This document shows, one piece after another, positions 16,853-27,000 of a stretch of DNA of 64,000 bases. Position numbers and translations under genes: made by a program. A model generated the notes under the pieces. That model did not search any database. It worked only from the letters and a program-made list of their open reading frames with translations, and was not told where the DNA came from. Source of the DNA: JAUPKT01 sp964427855 (GTDB lineage Bacteria; Desulfobacterota; Desulfomonilia; Desulfomonilales; Desulfomonilaceae); the NCBI GenBank assembly GCA_964427855.1, contig CAYRVH010000015.1:1-64000 (forward strand), given 5' to 3'. Position 1 is the first letter of the stretch, and each line of letters starts with the position of its first letter.

Positions 16853-19229
16853 TGCCTGAACTCGTAAGCGGATCGAGATGAGGGCCTTTAATCCTAATTT
16901 CTTTGTTCAGAATCTTCCTCACTGACCCAAATGTTAATATCACAGATTGCATCATGATGAGATCGGCCAACAGAGCTGTCAAAACCGCTCCGCCGCCCAG
17001 AAATCCAAAGTATATTGCAGGCTTGGTGGGGGTAAAAGAAAGCATCAGAAAACCCAGAAAAAGGGTGAGCGACGTTGAAATCATGGCCCTCGCCGTTTTC
17101 TGATAAGATTGCCTCATGCACAGCTCGATAGTGGTGTTCGGGTCTGGGGATCGCGTCATTTCTCTTTTCAGTTGAGTAAGATAATGGATTGTGTCGTCCA
17201 CTGACAGTCCTATGGCTATGGCTGCCGCAAAAACCGTGACGTTGTCCAACGGAATCCCGAACCAACCCATCATACCAAAGATCACTGCGACAGGGGGAAT
17301 GTTGGGGATAAGGCTGACGAGGCCCAAGCTAACGGATCTGAGTTGAATGATCAGTAGTGTTGTCACACCAATGAAGGCAAGGACAATGGACAGGACTTGC
17401 GAATCAACCACTTGAGACGCCTGCGCCGCAAAAACGGCCTGCTCGCCGGTAACGATCACGTTGTCCGGCTGCATGATCTTGGCCGCCTTGGATTTGACCG
17501 CTTGGATTATCTCATTTATAGGCGTCATGGCCGAATTCTTGATCCTTACCGATATGTGGAGTTGGCGGTAATCAGGGCTGATGTATCGTCGAAGCAAGTC
17601 TTTGCTATCCGAATTTAAGGAGAGTACAGTGAACAACTGCAAGAGCAGCCGAGAATCGTCGAAAAAACTCTGAGAGGTCTGCTGGCTTTTGGAAACGGCC
17701 TGATGTAGATACTCCATCAGCGGGAGCGGCGAGTCCACGCTTTCTATTTCAGACATTTCTCGAATGCTCTTGTCTAACACCGCGATCTTTTGCCACGTTG
17801 CCGGGTTCTTGAACGCCTGCTCAGGTCCTGTCACGACAAGTTCGAGAGACCGGATGGGAGCGAGGTTGGTTTCCACAAACTGGACGTCGGAAATGACCCT
17901 GCTGGAATCGGTGAAAAGATGAAGAATTTGGGTGTCGGTTCGAATGAACGGTATTCCTCCCACCATCCCCGCCACGAAAATAATGCTTAAGGCTGTGCAA
18001 AATTTGTAATGGGTGAAAACAAATCTCTCTAATCCTCTGAATACCGCGCCGATCCAATCTTCAGTCAACTTTTGAGAGATGTCTGGTGAAACTGACTTGA
18101 TTGCAAGAAGAAACGCGGGCGTGAGGGTCATTGCCAACACATACGAGATCAAGATGCCGCACGTCATCACAAAGCCGAGCTGCTGCACCATTGGAATGGA
18201 GCTAATCATAATGGTAGCAAACGCTACTGCGGTTGTGAGAGTGCACATGAGACAGGGCCGCCCTATGATCCTCAAAGCGGTCTTCACGGCTTCCGATTTG
18301 CTGTTTGTCTCACGGATGGCCTGGTAATAGTGGGTGATTATGTGGATGACGTTCGACACGCTCACCACAACGATGAGACCGAATGAAAGGCTAGTGGTGG
18401 AGTTCAGAGGGATCTTGGCTGCGGCCATAAGACCCAAAACCCATTCAACGGCGACGCCTATGACGATGAGAACGACGAAAGCGAGTCGCAAGCTCTTAAA
18501 TATGTACCAGCAGATCCCCCCTATGACGATTGTACAAAGTAAACCGTAAAGAACAGCCGTTGTAACTGTCAGCGTCTGTACTTCTTCGCGAATCACCGAC
18601 GCACCAGTCATGCTGAATTGCGCATCAACAGGGAGCCGATTAGACACTATCTCTTTGATTTTGCCCTGAAGAGCGCCGAGCTCAGGATGAAACCGCCATT
18701 CCGGTTTCAGTTTGATGAGGATTCCAAGGGTTTTTCTGTCCGGAGAGATCAGATAGTCCGTGAGCGGCAGCGCCTTGTTAATCTGCTCGAGAGTGGCTTC
18801 GCTGGGGAGTCTCAAAACATCCTGAGTTTTCAGCAGCAGAGGATAGTTGCTAAAAATCCCATTCCTCTCCTGAAAGAATTTCAGGTTGCTCAAGCTGAGA
18901 ACGTTTGCAATCTCGTCTAGTTCTTTCAATTCATCGGTGATCGCCGTAAGGGACTTCAGAACCTCGGGAGCCGCCGCCCCTTCCTCGGTTTTGATGGCCG
19001 TGATGATGAATTCATCGTCGCCAAAGACCTCGACGAAGTCGCGATACTCTTTATAGGCGTCTGATGAGGTCACGTAGGCGGACTTCAGCGTCCGATCAAG
19101 TTCGACTCTCAAGGCAAGGGGGATCAAAGCTATACTGATCACTGCAACGGCGAGAACAAGAATGCGGCTATGATCTACCAGCTTGGCCGTATGGTATTTT
19201 CTTGCAAGGGGCTGTTCACCAGGGTTCAC
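16836..19229 (-). CDS. RND/MMPL-type exporter, first copy
   Basis: This 797-residue RND-superfamily exporter has the same layout as its paralogue at 13727-16081. A first transmembrane helix lies near residue 25, followed by a periplasmic loop (about 50-220), a five-to-six-helix bundle with an SSD-like core (about 225-375), a second helix near 410, a second loop, and a terminal bundle containing IGLSVDDTIHYLTQLKRE near 700. The predicted start is GTG at 19229. It leads the three-gene operon. Two different RND copies in one operon suggest either a heteromeric exporter or one transporter per substrate. Relatives include hopanoid and carotenoid-type lipid exporters (HpnN), but the subfamily cannot be assigned by eye. 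Confidence 0.88.
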   Translation of the reverse strand: MNPGEQPLARKYHTAKLVDHSRILVLAVAVISIALIPLALRVELDRTLKSAYVTSSDAYKEYRDFVEVFGDDEFIITAIKTEEGAAAPEVLKSLTAITDELKELDEIANVLSLSNLKFFQERNGIFSNYPLLLKTQDVLRLPSEATLEQINKALPLTDYLISPDRKTLGILIKLKPEWRFHPELGALQGKIKEIVSNRLPVDAQFSMTGASVIREEVQTLTVTTAVLYGLLCTIVIGGICWYIFKSLRLAFVVLIVIGVAVEWVLGLMAAAKIPLNSTTSLSFGLIVVVSVSNVIHIITHYYQAIRETNSKSEAVKTALRIIGRPCLMCTLTTAVAFATIMISSIPMVQQLGFVMTCGILISYVLAMTLTPAFLLAIKSVSPDISQKLTEDWIGAVFRGLERFVFTHYKFCTALSIIFVAGMVGGIPFIRTDTQILHLFTDSSRVISDVQFVETNLAPIRSLELVVTGPEQAFKNPATWQKIAVLDKSIREMSEIESVDSPLPLMEYLHQAVSKSQQTSQSFFDDSRLLLQLFTVLSLNSDSKDLLRRYISPDYRQLHISVRIKNSAMTPINEIIQAVKSKAAKIMQPDNVIVTGEQAVFAAQASQVVDSQVLSIVLAFIGVTTLLIIQLRSVSLGLVSLIPNIPPVAVIFGMMGWFGIPLDNVTVFAAAIAIGLSVDDTIHYLTQLKREMTRSPDPNTTIELCMRQSYQKTARAMISTSLTLFLGFLMLSFTPTKPAIYFGFLGGGAVLTALLADLIMMQSVILTFGSVRKILNKEIRIKGPHLDPLTSSGNGSLR

Positions 19230-19376
19230 AGGCAGTTCCGCACCCCCTTATGCAGCATACAATATGAGAAAGATTCGCCCGCCGCGAGCAGCGAACGCAC
19301 GGCATGGCCTGCTTCGTAGACATCAGATACGGCTCTGGTATTGTCTGAAGCCCCGACGCGTCTCTCGGTGTAACGT

Positions 19377-19862
19377 TCACCAGGTGATCCGCGTTTCTGG
19401 TGGGAACTTAATGTCTTCCCAAACCTGTCCCCACATTTCCTTGAATCGAGGTCCAAGTCTTTCCACAAGCCTGCGCCAATGGGTCTTTCCTACTTCCACA
19501 TGCTCGATGATCTCTGCGATGAGCTCTCTGAGTCGCGATAGTTCTTCTTTTGGCAAGAAAGACACCGCGCCCTGATCAATGGCTTTCTGGAGGCTTTCAG
19601 GGGTCATGGCGTGGGCAGTGAGCATCACTGCGGGCAGGCGTTTCGCCCTCGCGATATCGAGCAAATCAAATCCTCTCACTCCCATGATGTCAAGGATCAC
19701 CAAATCATACGACTGGCTCTCCAGGAGGCTCTTCGCTGCTTCAAAGTCGTCGGCGGTGATGACCTCGCAGACATCTAGTTCCTCACGAATCACGTCAAGC
19801 ACGTCTTTTTCATCATCGACAGCGAGAATACGCTTCCCGATTAGTGGTTTTGCCTCAGTCAT
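19377..19862 (-). CDS. Single-domain response regulator
   Basis: This is a 161-residue CheY-like receiver. The acidic pocket VDDEKD, the phospho-acceptor Asp in LVILDIMG near residue 57, the switch Thr in VMLTAH near 83 and the Lys in FLPKEE near 104 are all present. After the receiver, about 40 residues form a helical tail ending in an aromatic-rich stretch (WGQVWEDIKFPPETRITW) with no known output domain. It should therefore act through protein contacts or as a phosphate shuttle. The ribosome site AGAAGGAGG is strong. It lies between TRAP permease genes upstream and the RND operon downstream on the same strand. No histidine kinase is adjacent; the two kinases in the window are 26-34 kb away. 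Confidence 0.9.
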   Translation of the reverse strand: MTEAKPLIGKRILAVDDEKDVLDVIREELDVCEVITADDFEAAKSLLESQSYDLVILDIMGVRGFDLLDIARAKRLPAVMLTAHAMTPESLQKAIDQGAVSFLPKEELSRLRELIAEIIEHVEVGKTHWRRLVERLGPRFKEMWGQVWEDIKFPPETRITW

Positions 19863-19882
19863 GGTCGCCTCCTTCTAATCCT

Positions 19883-21175
19883 TCACTTCACCAACGATGG
19901 GAGGAATAAGGCTATCTCTGGATAACGAATCATCAATGTTATACTGATGATATATGCAGGGATGAAAAACAGCACCCCCTTAAAGATTGTGCCCATCGGT
20001 ATATCTTTGTTCATGCCGGCGACAACGTACGCGCTGATGCCGACGGGCGGAGTAATGGCCCCCATAGTCGTCACCACGGTGAGCGTACAGCCAAACCAGA
20101 TCGGATCATACCCCATGTGCGTCACAAGTGGAAAAAAGATGGGAATAGACACGAGCAAAAATCCCAGGGCATCCATGACGCAGCCAGCGATCCCATACAC
20201 GACGAGTATGACCGACATGATGACCCATGGCGGAACGGCGAGAGAAGCGGCGTATGCCGTTATCTGAAAAGGAAGGCCGCTGACAGTGAGAAACCGCCCG
20301 AATATCACTGCGCCCGCCACGATGATGATGATCATACAACTAATCTTCAAGGTATCAATAATAGAGGCGACGAATCCTTTCCATGTGAGCTTGCGTCTCA
20401 GAAGTCCCAGGGCAAAGGCAAAAAAGGCGCCGGCAGCGCCCGCTTCTGTCGGGGTATAGGCACCCGAATAAAGCCCCCCCATGATCAGAGAAAACAATAC
20501 GATCATCTCAATTGCTCCTGGGATTGACCGTATCTTGGCGAGCCATGACGTCTTTTCTCCGGAGGGGCCCCATTGTGGTCGTATCACACACATGATGAAA
20601 ATCGTGACGCAAAAAAGGAACGTCATGATCAAACCGGGAATGGTGCTGCCCCAAAACAGTTTTCCAATGGACTGTTCCGTGTAGATGCCATAAACCATCA
20701 GAACAACGCTGGGAGGAATGACCACCCCGAGCGTAGAGCCACAAGCCACTGAAGCAGTGCTTAGAATCGGCTGATATCCGTATTTCTTCATTTGAGGGAG
20801 GGCCACAGAAGACATGGTGGCCGCTGTCGCGGTATTAGAGCCACAGATGGCTGCAAAACCCGCGCAGGCCATAACAGTGGCCATGGCCAAGCCCCCGCGT
20901 ATTCTCCCCATCCATGTGTAGGCCGTCTTGTAGAGCGATTCATTCACTCCTGAATAGAAGCAGACCTGGCCCATCAAGATAAACATGGGAATAACGGTGA
21001 GGCCGTAATTTGCAAAGGTCTCCCAAATTTCCGTACCAAGGGTAGATAAGGCTGCTTCCGGCGTGAGCACATACCACATCCCGCCCACACCCACCAATGC
21101 CATGGCAAAACCCACCGGCATCTCCAGCAGGAACAGGAGCAGCAGAAGGACAACGATTCCAAGAAGTCCTGTCAT
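19883..21175 (-). CDS. dctM: TRAP transporter large permease DctM
   Basis: This is the large membrane subunit of a tripartite ATP-independent periplasmic transporter, which imports organic acids with a Na+ gradient. The product has 430 residues and about 12 hydrophobic segments. Family blocks include VIPMFILMGQ near residue 55, GSNTATAATMSSVALPQMKKYGYQP near 100-125 (only part shown by its ends), and the C-terminal GAITPPVGISAYVVAG near 370. The ATG at 21175 overlaps the dctQ stop by four bases (ATGA) with GGAGG in front. It was therefore chosen over a longer upstream frame. The periplasmic binding protein DctP is not encoded in this cluster. Confidence 0.93.
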   Translation of the reverse strand: MTGLLGIVVLLLLLFLLEMPVGFAMALVGVGGMWYVLTPEAALSTLGTEIWETFANYGLTVIPMFILMGQVCFYSGVNESLYKTAYTWMGRIRGGLAMATVMACAGFAAICGSNTATAATMSSVALPQMKKYGYQPILSTASVACGSTLGVVIPPSVVLMVYGIYTEQSIGKLFWGSTIPGLIMTFLFCVTIFIMCVIRPQWGPSGEKTSWLAKIRSIPGAIEMIVLFSLIMGGLYSGAYTPTEAGAAGAFFAFALGLLRRKLTWKGFVASIIDTLKISCMIIIIVAGAVIFGRFLTVSGLPFQITAYAASLAVPPWVIMSVILVVYGIAGCVMDALGFLLVSIPIFFPLVTHMGYDPIWFGCTLTVVTTMGAITPPVGISAYVVAGMNKDIPMGTIFKGVLFFIPAYIISITLMIRYPEIALFLPSLVK

Positions 21176-21663
21176 TTCCCTTCCTCCTGAGGAGGCGCCA
21201 AAAGGGCCAACAAATCCACAAACAGACAAAACGTCAGCAAGGCGCATGAAACGGCCACCGCATACGTGAACGGATAGAACGGCATGCGAGTGGTTTCTGA
21301 AAGTTCACCCGATTTCATGAGATTTGTGGCGTGCTGGGCAACTTTCCAAGAGGCCAAACCGAAAAGCAGCACGCTGAGCACATGGCTGATCAGTGACGTG
21401 AGCTTGCGGACGCTTTTTGGGAAACGGACCGCCAAAATGTCCACCGCTATATGACTCTTTTTCAATTGGGCGTAGCCCAAGGGCAATGCCGCCGTCGTCG
21501 CCCCGAGATAGGAGACAAGCTCGTAGGCGGGGCTCAAAGGAGTACCAAAAAGACGCAAGAACATATTGACGCAGGCTATCGCGGTCATGAGCACGAGCGA
21601 GACGCCGCCTACAGCAGTGAACACGTCGCTGAGCATTTCGCTCAGCTTTCGTAAAGGCGCCAT
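21172..21663 (-). CDS. dctQ: TRAP transporter small permease DctQ
   Basis: This is the four-helix small membrane subunit that pairs with the adjacent DctM. The product has about 163 residues from the ATG at 21663, supported by AGGAGG six bases upstream. The DctQ hallmark helices are visible: VSLVLMTAIACVNMFLRLFG near the start, a KSHIAVDIL segment near residue 85, and two C-terminal helices. The gene ends inside the dctM start codon, so translation is coupled. A TRAP system needs a DctP binding protein. The genes on either side are a decarboxylase subunit and dctM, so the binding protein must be elsewhere or shared. Confidence 0.9.
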   Translation of the reverse strand: MAPLRKLSEMLSDVFTAVGGVSLVLMTAIACVNMFLRLFGTPLSPAYELVSYLGATTAALPLGYAQLKKSHIAVDILAVRFPKSVRKLTSLISHVLSVLLFGLASWKVAQHATNLMKSGELSETTRMPFYPFTYAVAVSCALLTFCLFVDLLALLAPPQEEGK

Positions 21664-21813
21664 GAGAAACCTCCTCTCATTCACATGCCGATCTTTTCGT
21701 CATGCACAATCCACAAGACGTTTTCTCTGCGAAAAATAATCTGTCGAGACTACCATAACGAAACGAGAGCGTATTGCTCGAAGCATGTCAGAATAGTTGC
21801 GCTCTGCTGAACG

Positions 21814-22965
21814 TCATATAAGTCCCATGCCTTTGAGTACAGACAGCATGACAGCGGCTGCCATGACCGACCCAATCTGTCCGCCCGTATTCGCGCCCAT
21901 CGCATGCATGAGTAAATAGTTTCGCTTGTCGTATTTTTGTCCTTGAACTTGGACCACCCTGGCCGCCATGGGGTAGGCCGAGATGCCTGCAGCGCCAATG
22001 AGCGGATTAATCTTGCCGCCGCTTATGAAACACATGATCTTTCCCAAAAAAACACCCGCTATGGTGTCAAAGCAAATCGCAATAAATCCAAGAGCAAAAA
22101 TGGCCAAAGTCGTTGTCTGAAGGAAGACCTGACCATTCATGGTACCGCCGATGGCCAACCCCAAAAAAAGCGTCACAATATTGGCGATCTCGTTTTCTGA
22201 CGCTCCTGTCAATCGGGAAACCACGCCGCTTTCCTTCATGAAGTTTCCAAGCATGATCGTTCCCATAAGGGCGAGTCCTTTGGGCGCAATGAGGGCGGTA
22301 ATAAACGTAACGACCACCGGAAACAACAGACGCGTACGAGGAGAAACGGTGGAGTGAAGAGGTTGAGGCATGCGCACCAATCGTTCTTTCTTGGATGTCA
22401 TGGCTCGCATGATCGGAGGCTGGATTATGGGTACAAGAGACATGTAGGAGTAGGCTGCCACAGAGACGGGACCCAACAACTGCGGAGCGTAAAGGGACGT
22501 GACATAAATCGCCGTCGGACCGTCGCAGGCGCCGATAATGCCTATGCACACCGATTCCAATTCTTTAAATCCCAAGGCCAACGCCAGCAAGAGAGTAATG
22601 AAAATACCTGCCTGGCCGGCCGCGCCAAAAAGGAGGATCTTCGGATTCTCCAATAACGGCGTGAAATCCGTCATGGCGCCGATCCCTATGAAAATGAGCA
22701 GAGGAAAAATTTCTGTTGAGATGCCTACATCATAAAAGAACTTGAGGAGGCCGTGTTCTTGCATTAAATCGCTCAGGGGCATATTGGTGAGCAAACAGCC
22801 AAATCCGATTGGGACGAGCAAAAGCGGTTCCACACCCTTCTTCACGGCAAGGTAAAGAAGTATGCAACCTATTATGATCATCACGAGATTTGGCAGGCCA
22901 TCCGTTGCAAGGAACTGCATGCCATGGGTTAAACCCGCAAAACCTTGGATCATCGCGTTCAGCAT
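21814..22965 (-). CDS. Na+-translocating decarboxylase beta subunit
   Basis: This 383-residue membrane protein is the beta subunit of biotin-dependent sodium-pumping decarboxylases (oxaloacetate OadB, methylmalonyl-CoA MmdB or glutaconyl-CoA GcdB). It couples decarboxylation of carboxybiotin to Na+ export. Recognisable blocks are PLLIFIGIGAMTDFTPLL near residue 88, GACDGPTAIYVTS near 145 and a terminal MGANTGGQIGSVMAAA near 358. Many hydrophobic helices fill the rest. The gamma subunit gene lies just upstream on the same strand. The alpha (carboxyltransferase) and biotin-carrier subunits are not in the window, so which substrate is decarboxylated cannot be told. Confidence 0.92.
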   Translation of the reverse strand: MLNAMIQGFAGLTHGMQFLATDGLPNLVMIIIGCILLYLAVKKGVEPLLLVPIGFGCLLTNMPLSDLMQEHGLLKFFYDVGISTEIFPLLIFIGIGAMTDFTPLLENPKILLFGAAGQAGIFITLLLALALGFKELESVCIGIIGACDGPTAIYVTSLYAPQLLGPVSVAAYSYMSLVPIIQPPIMRAMTSKKERLVRMPQPLHSTVSPRTRLLFPVVVTFITALIAPKGLALMGTIMLGNFMKESGVVSRLTGASENEIANIVTLFLGLAIGGTMNGQVFLQTTTLAIFALGFIAICFDTIAGVFLGKIMCFISGGKINPLIGAAGISAYPMAARVVQVQGQKYDKRNYLLMHAMGANTGGQIGSVMAAAVMLSVLKGMGLI

Positions 22966-22983
22966 GTTGATGGTTCTCCTGAT

Positions 22984-23154
22984 TTATGCAGAGTCGTTGC
23001 CTTCAGGAGGGAAAATTTTTTTCATGATGATGGTGCATCCGATGATAACAGCCAGCGTCAAGAATGTGCCGCTTATCCCTACAATCAACACGGTGAGTCC
23101 AAACGTTACTTTGTCCAAAGTCGTCTCCTCTGAAGGTATGTAAAGGAAAAGCAT
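22984..23154 (-). CDS. Na+-translocating decarboxylase gamma subunit (OadG-like)
   Basis: This is a short frame of 56 residues from the ATG at 23152-23154. A TTG at 23116-23118 has a better ribosome site (AGAGGAG six bases upstream) and would give 44 residues. The core is one transmembrane helix (FGLTVLIVGISGTFLTLAVI) followed by a short basic, Pro-containing tail (MKKIFPPEG). This is the form of the small gamma subunits of sodium-pumping decarboxylases, which anchor and assemble the complex. It sits 18 bases upstream of the beta subunit gene on the same strand, the expected order, and this strongly supports the call. Confidence 0.75.
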   Translation of the reverse strand: MLFLYIPSEETTLDKVTFGLTVLIVGISGTFLTLAVIIGCTIIMKKIFPPEGNDSA

Positions 23155-23274
23155 GGTGACATTGCTGAGGTTGGGATGGCTCCCAATTTGAACGCCATCA
23201 TATCAAACTTGACCCCTGTTTCAAAAATAATAATGCTTGAGGGTCGATACCCGCCAAGGACAGCGCCTGAACTG

Positions 23275-24057
23275 TTAGTCCTCCACATCCATCCCCTGAG
23301 CCGCCTCATCCCGTTTCCTTTTTTCTTCGATTGCTCGCAGCAGCTGAATGCCGACTTCATAAAATATGATGAGAGGGATGGCCATCAGCGTTTGATTGAT
23401 GACGTCTGGGGTAGGTGTGAGAATAGCCGCAATAATAAACGCCAACACGATAAAGTACCGCCTGCCCTTTTTCAGCATACCGCTCTCCACGACGCCAAGC
23501 AGTCCAAGGACAACGATCACCACAGGGGTCTCGAAAATAACCCCGAAAGCCAGCATCAACAGCATCACCAGCGAGACGTAATCCTTTATGGATATCATGG
23601 GCTTCAGTTCAGGAGTCTCGTAACTGAGAAAAAACTGAAAAGCCGCAGGGAACACCACGAAGTAGGCAAAGACCGCGCCAAGATAGAACAGAAGCGTCGA
23701 GACGACTATAAACGGGGCGGCCAATTTTTTTTCTCTTTCCAGCAGTCCAGGTTTCACAAAGAGCCAGACCTGGTAGAGCACATAGGGGAGGGCCAAGAAA
23801 ATGCCGGCGATGAAAGCGACCTTGAGATAGACGAAAAAAGGATCCGGCAGACTCGTGAACACAAGGGAGGAATCTTTGGGGAGCAGTTTCGTAATCGGCG
23901 CGGCAAAGATACTGAAAACTCGCTCCCCGAAGGCGATGCAAAGCCCAAAACCGATGCCAATAGCGACAGCCGCCCTGATCAACCTCGACCGCAGCTCTTC
24001 GAGGTGCTCCAGGAAAGACATCCTTCCTTCTTCGACGACCTGGTCTTCTTGTGCCAA
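23275..24057 (-). CDS. tatC: Twin-arginine translocase subunit TatC
   Basis: This six-helix core receptor of the Tat pathway recognises twin-arginine signal peptides and exports folded proteins. The product has 260 residues from a TTG at 24057 with AAGGA seven bases upstream; an internal ATG at 24021 is a plausible alternative. Family motifs visible include FLEHLEELRSRL at the N-terminus, FVKPGLLEREKK near residue 108 and the C-terminal TPTPDVINQTLMAIPLIIFYE near 215-235 (named by its ends). No tatA/tatB follows. The gene lies 21 bases downstream of the megasynthase gene and could be co-transcribed with it. Confidence 0.95.
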   Translation of the reverse strand: MAQEDQVVEEGRMSFLEHLEELRSRLIRAAVAIGIGFGLCIAFGERVFSIFAAPITKLLPKDSSLVFTSLPDPFFVYLKVAFIAGIFLALPYVLYQVWLFVKPGLLEREKKLAAPFIVVSTLLFYLGAVFAYFVVFPAAFQFFLSYETPELKPMISIKDYVSLVMLLMLAFGVIFETPVVIVVLGLLGVVESGMLKKGRRYFIVLAFIIAAILTPTPDVINQTLMAIPLIIFYEVGIQLLRAIEEKRKRDEAAQGMDVED

Positions 24058-24078
24058 TGGCTTATCCTTTGTGTATCT

Positions 24079-27000
24079 TCATCCGGAGAACCATCTGAAC
24101 TCCATTTTACGCAAACACATTATGGGGGCGCCGTTTGAATCGAGGCCTCTCGCCTCCCATTGCATGCCTTGCTTATCCATGCGTCTCATCCGTCCTTCCA
24201 CGGTAATGACTTCTCCCTCTCTACATTGCCGCGAAAAGGCGATTTCTCCGATGCGATGAGGAATCATGACTCTCTTGTCTTTCTCATCTCTCATACCTAC
24301 ATAGAGCATAGCAGCCTGCATCAAAGCCTCGAGGAGGTAAGGCGAGTACTGATATATGCTCTTGCGTGGAGGAGCAAAATCATCGTGGCCAGGATACACG
24401 ATTTGTCCCTTCACACAATCGGGTCCTGATCCTTGCATCTCCCTGATAATACGGTAGCGACCTTTGAGGTCAGAGCGTTCCTCATACAACTTTATAACCT
24501 CTTCATTGAACATGGGCCGCGTCTCGATCTCTGCGTCAGTTACGGGGAACCCCACCAAACCCATATCAGGCGGAGTGTCCAAAGCTGCCAGCGCAATGTG
24601 CGACTTGTAATTGATTACGAAATCGTTGAGTCTCTCGCCGTTTAGGGAAACGGTTCGGGAGGCCAACACGACCTCACAAGCAACCTCGCCATGGTCCGAG
24701 GAGACCCGTCTGCACCTTATTTCAGTTTCTCGCTCCGCATCAGGAGCGCATTCCAGAATGTCTAGGAATTGGGCGTCTCGGACCGCCCGAACCTTCAAGT
24801 AAGGATAGAATACGCTGACAATCTCGAGAAAGGTCTCGACTGCCATAATTGCTGATACAAGGGGGTATTTCAGAAATTTGAAGGGCTTGTGGTCAGCAAT
24901 CCATGGGTCGCTCGTAAGAGAGAATGTCCGCGACGCAATAAGTACACCATCCTGAAGTGCGACGCCTCGAACCTCATCGATCATGGGGAAGCGGCCCTTT
25001 TCTACTGCCATACCCTCGACAATGAGCTTGTCAGCAGGAACCGGAGGTTCAGACACGTCCAATTTCGACGATTCGAGATGGGGCAATGACCTCATGAACA
25101 GGACCCAAGGTTTTTCTTGAGGCGCATATATGATCTCTCTGATGAATAACTCGGCGAGTTCATCCACATGGACATAGCTCGCGCCCATGCGTTTCATAAG
25201 CGCTTTGATGTCATCATTCTCGGCCATTCCTGCACCCTGGATGGGGGGCAGGTGCAGAGACTTGAAAAACACGTGGCTATTTTGAGCCCGAAGTTCTGAT
25301 GCAAGCGTTGACATCATCCGGTTTGCGGTAGAGTAGTTTGCCTGGCCTGGGTTCCCCTGGATAGCCGCGGCTGACGAAAGGCACACGAACAGTCGCAACC
25401 CAGTGCCGTGAAAGGCTTGGTACAAGTTCCAAGCGCCTCGGAATTTCACGTCCGTGACCGTGAGGAAATCTTCCCACGACATCTGTTTGGCAAAATTATC
25501 TCTCAGCACGCCGGCGCCGTGGATGACGGCGTCCACCTTTTCATAACGACGAAGAATTTCTGCGCTGATCTTCGCAGTTTGTCCCTTGTCCGACACATCG
25601 CATCGATAATAGGAAGCTTCGACTTTCCGGGCTCTCAGTTTTTCCACATTCGCGACAATTTCGAGAGCCTTCGTCACGGTAGCTCTTTCCACGGCAAGTT
25701 TTTCATCAGAAACGTCTGGGTTTCTTTTTCTGATCTCCTCATCGATCTGCATGGCTGACGGAAAGCCTTCGCTCAAGAGGCCCTTGTAATTGACGTCTGG
25801 ATTGATGCGCGTGGTTCCCAAGAAAACCAGTTTGCAGCCGAAATCAGCCAGCTTCTCTGCCAAACGATAGGTGATACCCCTGGCGCCTCCGGAAAGAACG
25901 ATCACGTCGTCTGGCGACAGACGAAACGTCGCGTCCTGGGAAACGGCCAGATTCTCTACAACGCCCCCCGTGGTGAAGAGCTCTCCTTGGCGGTAAAAGG
26001 TCTCCACCACCTTCTGCTCTCTGTTGAAAGCGTCTCGAAGGACCCGCGACAAATCCGTCTCGGGCTCGACACCTATCACTCGGAATTGAACGGACGAGAA
26101 CTCGTGGCCAAGGCTCAAGTACATCCCCGACAGGCCTTGCGCCATGACCGCCGTGGCAGCCGACTTTGGCGCCTGCTCGTACACACAAAAAACAAACTTC
26201 TTACCCGACGAGTGGAGAAACGACTTAGAAGCAGTGAAGAGGAGCGACAGCAAAGGAGAAGCCATCCCGAGGTTTTCACCGCAAGCCCTGGCGATTCCAT
26301 CGAGCGCGACCACCATACCTGCCGGGTGGTCTAATGAGGACAGCATGGCGTGGAGCTTCTCGTGAAGAGGAGCCCAAGATGTCGGTGTCTCATCGCTGAC
26401 GGGAAGGGAAAAGCCTGGTGAAATATCAATGACTACGGGCTTCGCTTGGTATTCGTTTTGCAGCACTGCCGCGATCTTTGACGCGAGCCGATCCGATTTA
26501 TCGAGAGCGATCACCGCCACCGCATCGCCTTGAGCAAAAGAGACCTCGTCACGGGCGGACAGCGCTTCAATCCCGGTCTGTACAAATACAAGCCTGCGTA
26601 AGGGTTCGAGTTCCACCGGCTTGTCAAGCTCCTCCTTAGGGACAGCCATTTCCTGCTTGTCTCGTGCAGATTGGAGTCTCTCACCCGTACTCCATTTCGG
26701 ATCAACCAGCTCTCTGAGTTTCTCAACGATGTCTGCAATGGTCCGGACTTCCATGAAGTCTTCGAGATGGATCTTAATGCCGAACTTGCTCTCCATGCTG
26801 TCCATGATCACTGGTAAACGACTGGATCGTATGGACAGATCCTCCCTAAGGTCCATACTCGGCTCGATCTCTGACCGTTCATAGCCCGTAGCCTCCATGA
26901 TAAGCCCAATAACGGCCTCGGTAAGGTCATCCGCCGTTGTCTTATCCATCATTTGAGCGGCTGGCGATGGTTTTTCCGCTGAAGGAGCGGCTGATTCACG

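Noticed and set aside
23176..24138. 320-residue plus-strand frame opposite tatC
   Set aside because: It is very rich in His, Gln, Arg and Asp, typical of an antisense shadow of a membrane protein gene; tatC on the other strand has all its family motifs.
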